From the NCBI GenBank assembly GCA_032718475.1, contig JAUCBJ010003132.1, forward strand, positions 1-64,000: 64,000 nucleotides of DNA, read 5' to 3'. The DNA comes from Nemertoderma westbladi (taxonomy: Eukaryota; Xenacoelomorpha; Nemertodermatida; Nemertodermatidae). How positions within the stretch are numbered: position 1 is the stretch's first letter; each line of letters starts with the position of its first letter. The position numbers were made by a program, and so were the translations under genes. Below the pieces are notes generated by a model. That model worked only from the letters and a program-made list of their open reading frames with translations. It was not told the DNA's origin and ran no database searches. This document shows positions 60,994 to 64,000 of the stretch, piece after piece.

Positions 60994-63702
60994 ATGAACA
61001 TTTCTATTGAGCAATGGCGAGCAAGCGTGGGGACTTTTCACGGGGCTACCTCTGGATACTGTAGAAGCAAAAATTTTTGTGACACGTTTTCCTTACTACT
61101 TTTCCATGGCCTAGCTCTTGCGTGGTTTATTGCATGTTTAACTTTTATTTTATACATATCCGGGGATATTCACCCTAACCCAGGCCCCTCTCTTCCATCT
61201 ATTAAAGTTATGCTGACAAATATTCGTTCACTGCCTTGTAATTGGGATTTTTTGCCAGATAATCTATCCTCAAACTTTGATATACTTGCATTCGTCGAGA
61301 CCTGGTTTTCATCTGATCAGATTTCTAATAAATTTCTGATATCTAATTTTCATGTGCCACAACGCCGTGATCGCCCGTCTCTTGGTGGTGGCTTAGCTTT
61401 ATACATTTCCAACAAGTTTAAAGTTAAGAGGCTTAGCACCATCGAGAACATTGACCCACTTTTCGAATCATTATGGTGCTCCTGTAGTTTTGGCCGCAAA
61501 AAACTTGCTATCGGTCTATTCTATCGGCCTAGCACCACCCCTAGTAACTTCTGGGAAGTAGCTAATTCTATGGTTTCAGAAGCAAAGAGTTTAGGATTCA
61601 AGGAGATTCTTATTTTGGGAGACTTCAATCAGGACCTTTTAGATCCAACTAAATGTCGTGATATTTCCTCTCTTATATTGCGTCAGTGTTTGTTCCAGTA
61701 TATTCAGGAGCCTACTCGCATAACCCAAACTACTAGTACATCACCATCCCCAGTTATTTCCACTCTTCCGAATTCTATCTTTAACATAGATATTTCGAGC
61801 CCTTACGGTACAAGCGACCACTGCGTAATTTCTTTCTCTTATAAATTTCCTATTAACACAATACCAGCATACACTAGACGGATCTGGCTTTATAAGGAGG
61901 CGGATTTTCCAAAATTCGGGCGCCTTTTGACTGAAACTAATTGGGACAGTGTCTACACGGACTACACTGATGTTGACGACATCGTTTCGGCGTGGACAGA
62001 CCGATTTTTCCTTTGTGCGAGTTCTTCAATTCCGAATAAAATTATTACAGTACGCCCAAATGATAAGCCGTGGTATACCACTGAGTTAAGACGACTCTCT
62101 CGCATTAAAGATAGAGTACATCGGGTTGCTAAATCCACCAACAATGGCAACTCTTGGAACAACGTTCGTTCAGCTAGAAATAAGTACGTTCTAGAATGCC
62201 GCAAAGCCAAAAATGAGTATTTTGCAAACCTTTCAGAAAAACTTCTTGCAACAAGGTCTTCCAGCAAACAATGGTGGTCAATTTGCAAACAATTAATGGG
62301 AAAAGCTCTGGAACCGGAGATTCCCTCGGTATCTCATAATAACATCGTTGCTGTGTCACCCAAGGAGAAGGCGGACCTCTTTAACTCTTTCTTTATTGAT
62401 CAATACTCACTGGACGAATCTAACTTCATTATGCCCCAAACTGCTCCTCCGGAACCTATACTTACCGAGATCAACTTTTGTGCATCTGAAATTCTGTGCG
62501 ACATTAAAGCTTTAGACCCAGATGGTGCTACCTGTCCTGCCGAAGGAATTTCAAACAGAATGATAAAGGCTGGAATGCCTGTGATAATAGATCATGTTTC
62601 CAAATTATTTCAATTTATCTTTGATAGCGGGTATCATCCAAAAAAATGGAAAATGCGCTATGTCCTGCCACTCTTGAAAAAATTTCCAAATGATATTTGT
62701 AACAACTTTCGTCCAGTTGCCCATACCAGTAACCTTGGGAAGGTATTCGAGCACTACATCCATAGAATAATCTTCACTCATGTTAAGACCTACATCTCCA
62801 AATTTCAGTCTGGTTTCAAGGGTGGGGACGGTACTATCTATCAATTGATTTCACTCTATAACGCCCTTGTTAGTGCTTTAGACAAAGGGAAGGAGGTCCG
62901 AATTGTATTTCTAGATATAAGTAAGGCTTTTGACAAAGTCCATCACAAAAGTCTGCTGCATAAAATTGAAAACATGGGAATTGGGGGGAAGTTTCTGGAA
63001 TGGCTCCACAACTATTTGAATGACAATTTTCAATGTGTTGTAGTGAATGGTCAGCAATCGTCTTGGGTGAAGGTCTTGGCTGGAGTCCCCCAAGGTTCTG
63101 TCCTGGGACCCCTACTGTTTTTGATTTTCATCAATGACATAGTGGATGTAGTTAGTGGCAACATTAGCCTTTATGCTGATGACACCGCTCTCTACATAGA
63201 GGTCAATTCCAGGTCCAACTGCATTCTTGCCGCATCTAATCTTAATGCAGACCTTACTTCAATATCCAATTGGGGCGCGTGGTGGTTAGTTCAATTCAAT
63301 CCCTCGAAGACTGAGAGTATGCTGTTCTCACATCGCAGGTCACGCGATCCTAATCATCTTCCTCTCTTCCTCAATGGAATCTCGATCCCCGAAGTTGAAG
63401 AGCACCAACACCTTGGTCTTATTCTTTCATCCTCCCTAAAATGGCACTCACAGGTTGAAAAAATTCTAAAATCTGCAAATAATAAGTTAAATATGTTACG
63501 AATTGTTAAATACAAGGTTAGCAGGGATGCACTCATGAATATTCACAAATCTTTTGTCCGCTCAAACTTCGAATATGCCAGTACCGTTTGGGACAACTGC
63601 TCTCAGGATCTCAAAATGGAGTTGGAGCTCCTAAATAAGGAGCTCCTAAATTCGAATAGTTTGCAGATTGACAGTTTCTTGCCACACGAGCAAACTGTAT
63701 AA
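60994..63702 (+). CDS. CR1/Rex-like ORF2 with 2A-like motif, endonuclease and reverse transcriptase
   Basis: 902 residues open, then frameshifted. An N-terminal hydrophobic stretch (31-56, LLLFHGLALAWFIACLTFIL) runs straight into GDIHPNPGP (57-65), close to the 2A ribosome-skipping consensus D-V/I-E-x-N-P-G-P. Endonuclease: N76 in LTNIRS, E102, D210 in LGDFNQDL, SDH near 273-275. Reverse transcriptase: FLDISKAFDKVHH near 640, GVPQGSVLGP, YADD near 727-730. Near 63620-63660 a 15-bp in-frame duplication (GGAGCTCCTAAATAA) is followed by a frame loss. The C-terminal region resumes in another frame from about 63695 to the window edge. Confidence 0.92.
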   Translation: MNISIEQWRASVGTFHGATSGYCRSKNFCDTFSLLLFHGLALAWFIACLTFILYISGDIHPNPGPSLPSIKVMLTNIRSLPCNWDFLPDNLSSNFDILAFVETWFSSDQISNKFLISNFHVPQRRDRPSLGGGLALYISNKFKVKRLSTIENIDPLFESLWCSCSFGRKKLAIGLFYRPSTTPSNFWEVANSMVSEAKSLGFKEILILGDFNQDLLDPTKCRDISSLILRQCLFQYIQEPTRITQTTSTSPSPVISTLPNSIFNIDISSPYGTSDHCVISFSYKFPINTIPAYTRRIWLYKEADFPKFGRLLTETNWDSVYTDYTDVDDIVSAWTDRFFLCASSSIPNKIITVRPNDKPWYTTELRRLSRIKDRVHRVAKSTNNGNSWNNVRSARNKYVLECRKAKNEYFANLSEKLLATRSSSKQWWSICKQLMGKALEPEIPSVSHNNIVAVSPKEKADLFNSFFIDQYSLDESNFIMPQTAPPEPILTEINFCASEILCDIKALDPDGATCPAEGISNRMIKAGMPVIIDHVSKLFQFIFDSGYHPKKWKMRYVLPLLKKFPNDICNNFRPVAHTSNLGKVFEHYIHRIIFTHVKTYISKFQSGFKGGDGTIYQLISLYNALVSALDKGKEVRIVFLDISKAFDKVHHKSLLHKIENMGIGGKFLEWLHNYLNDNFQCVVVNGQQSSWVKVLAGVPQGSVLGPLLFLIFINDIVDVVSGNISLYADDTALYIEVNSRSNCILAASNLNADLTSISNWGAWWLVQFNPSKTESMLFSHRRSRDPNHLPLFLNGISIPEVEEHQHLGLILSSSLKWHSQVEKILKSANNKLNMLRIVKYKVSRDALMNIHKSFVRSNFEYASTVWDNCSQDLKMELELLNKELLNSNSLQIDSFLPHEQTV

Positions 63703-64000
63703 GGAATCTGGGCTGTGTCCACTTCAACAAAGACGAGATTTTCAGAAATTGTGTGTATTCTACAAAATGATGACGGACCGCGCCCCCCAACACTTATTGG
63801 ATATCCTTCCACCTGTTGTTAGGTCCGCTAGTGCATACAACACCCGCAACTCCACGAATGTACGCCCTCCTATGGCCCATAGGAACTTCTACAGAGATTC
63901 GTTCCTACCTTCTACTGTTAGATTGTGGAACTCACTTCCGATCGATTTGCGTTCTTCAGGCAAAATTGAAAGTTTCAGGAATGGTTTTATTTCCAGTAAT
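63695..64000 (+). pseudogene. CR1-like ORF2 C-terminal region, continues past the window
   Basis: Shifted frame: LYKESGLCPLQQRRDFQKLC, AYNTRNSTNVRPP (the Y/H-NTR motif) and STVRLWNSLPIDLRSS, the usual CR1 superfamily C-terminus. The frame is still open at base 64000. Confidence 0.85.

Overview
The window reads as nuclear DNA of a non-vertebrate animal, most likely a marine invertebrate. It is AT-rich and intron-bearing, with no operons, ribosome binding sites or tRNA clusters. It is dominated by metazoan transposable elements: CR1/L2-like and RTE-like non-LTR elements, Gypsy and BEL/Pao LTR elements, a Penelope-like fragment, tRNA-derived SINEs, MITEs and fold-back elements. The species cannot be named from the sequence alone.

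Host-type genes are few. (1) A type II membrane protein at 25405-26901 (-) has a fibrinogen-related (FReD) head on a stalk of 15 consecutive 11-residue repeats. (2) A putative small secreted, cysteine-rich protein on the minus strand has exon 1 at 10851-10985 and exon 2 at 9124-9561. Its intron is almost entirely an antisense RTE copy. (3) A broken HECT-type ubiquitin ligase-like gene lies at 47462-49643 (+). (4) A broken coiled-coil (gag-like) gene at 33357-34797 (-) ends at a strong splice donor. Smaller fragments are a LHALTGCDTTS-type protein (14839-15303 and 21738-22191) and a C2H2 zinc finger (about 23979-24300).

Layout. 0.5-6.2 kb: a minus-strand CR1-like element whose ORF1 is fused in frame to an RTE reverse transcriptase. 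6.6-10.8 kb: two RTE copies, the second inside the secreted-protein gene. 11-24 kb: gene-poor AT-rich DNA with palindromic repeats, MITEs and a SINE-like unit that carries a hammerhead ribozyme fold between its A and B boxes. 25-27 kb: the FReD gene. 27.6-33.3 kb: three fold-back elements whose arms are made of short tandem repeats. 33.4-39 kb: the gag-like gene and a truncated Gypsy copy. 39-46 kb: two head-to-tail RTE copies, the second split by a 1.41 kb piggyBac-like MITE. 46-50 kb: a Penelope-like fragment, a palindromic minisatellite and the HECT pseudogene. 50.3-57.8 kb: a BEL/Pao gag remnant split by a structurally complete Gypsy element with 227 bp LTRs and a GATAT target duplication. 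57.8-64 kb: an RTE tail and a CR1-like element with ORF1, a tandem-repeat spacer and ORF2 that runs off the window.

The genes do not form a pathway. The common theme is repeated nesting of young elements into older ones, several within tens of bases of splice sites. The most novel-looking objects are the ribozyme-bearing SINE-like unit, the fold-back elements with minisatellite arms, the hendecad-stalk FReD protein and the RTE/CR1 chimeric reading frame.
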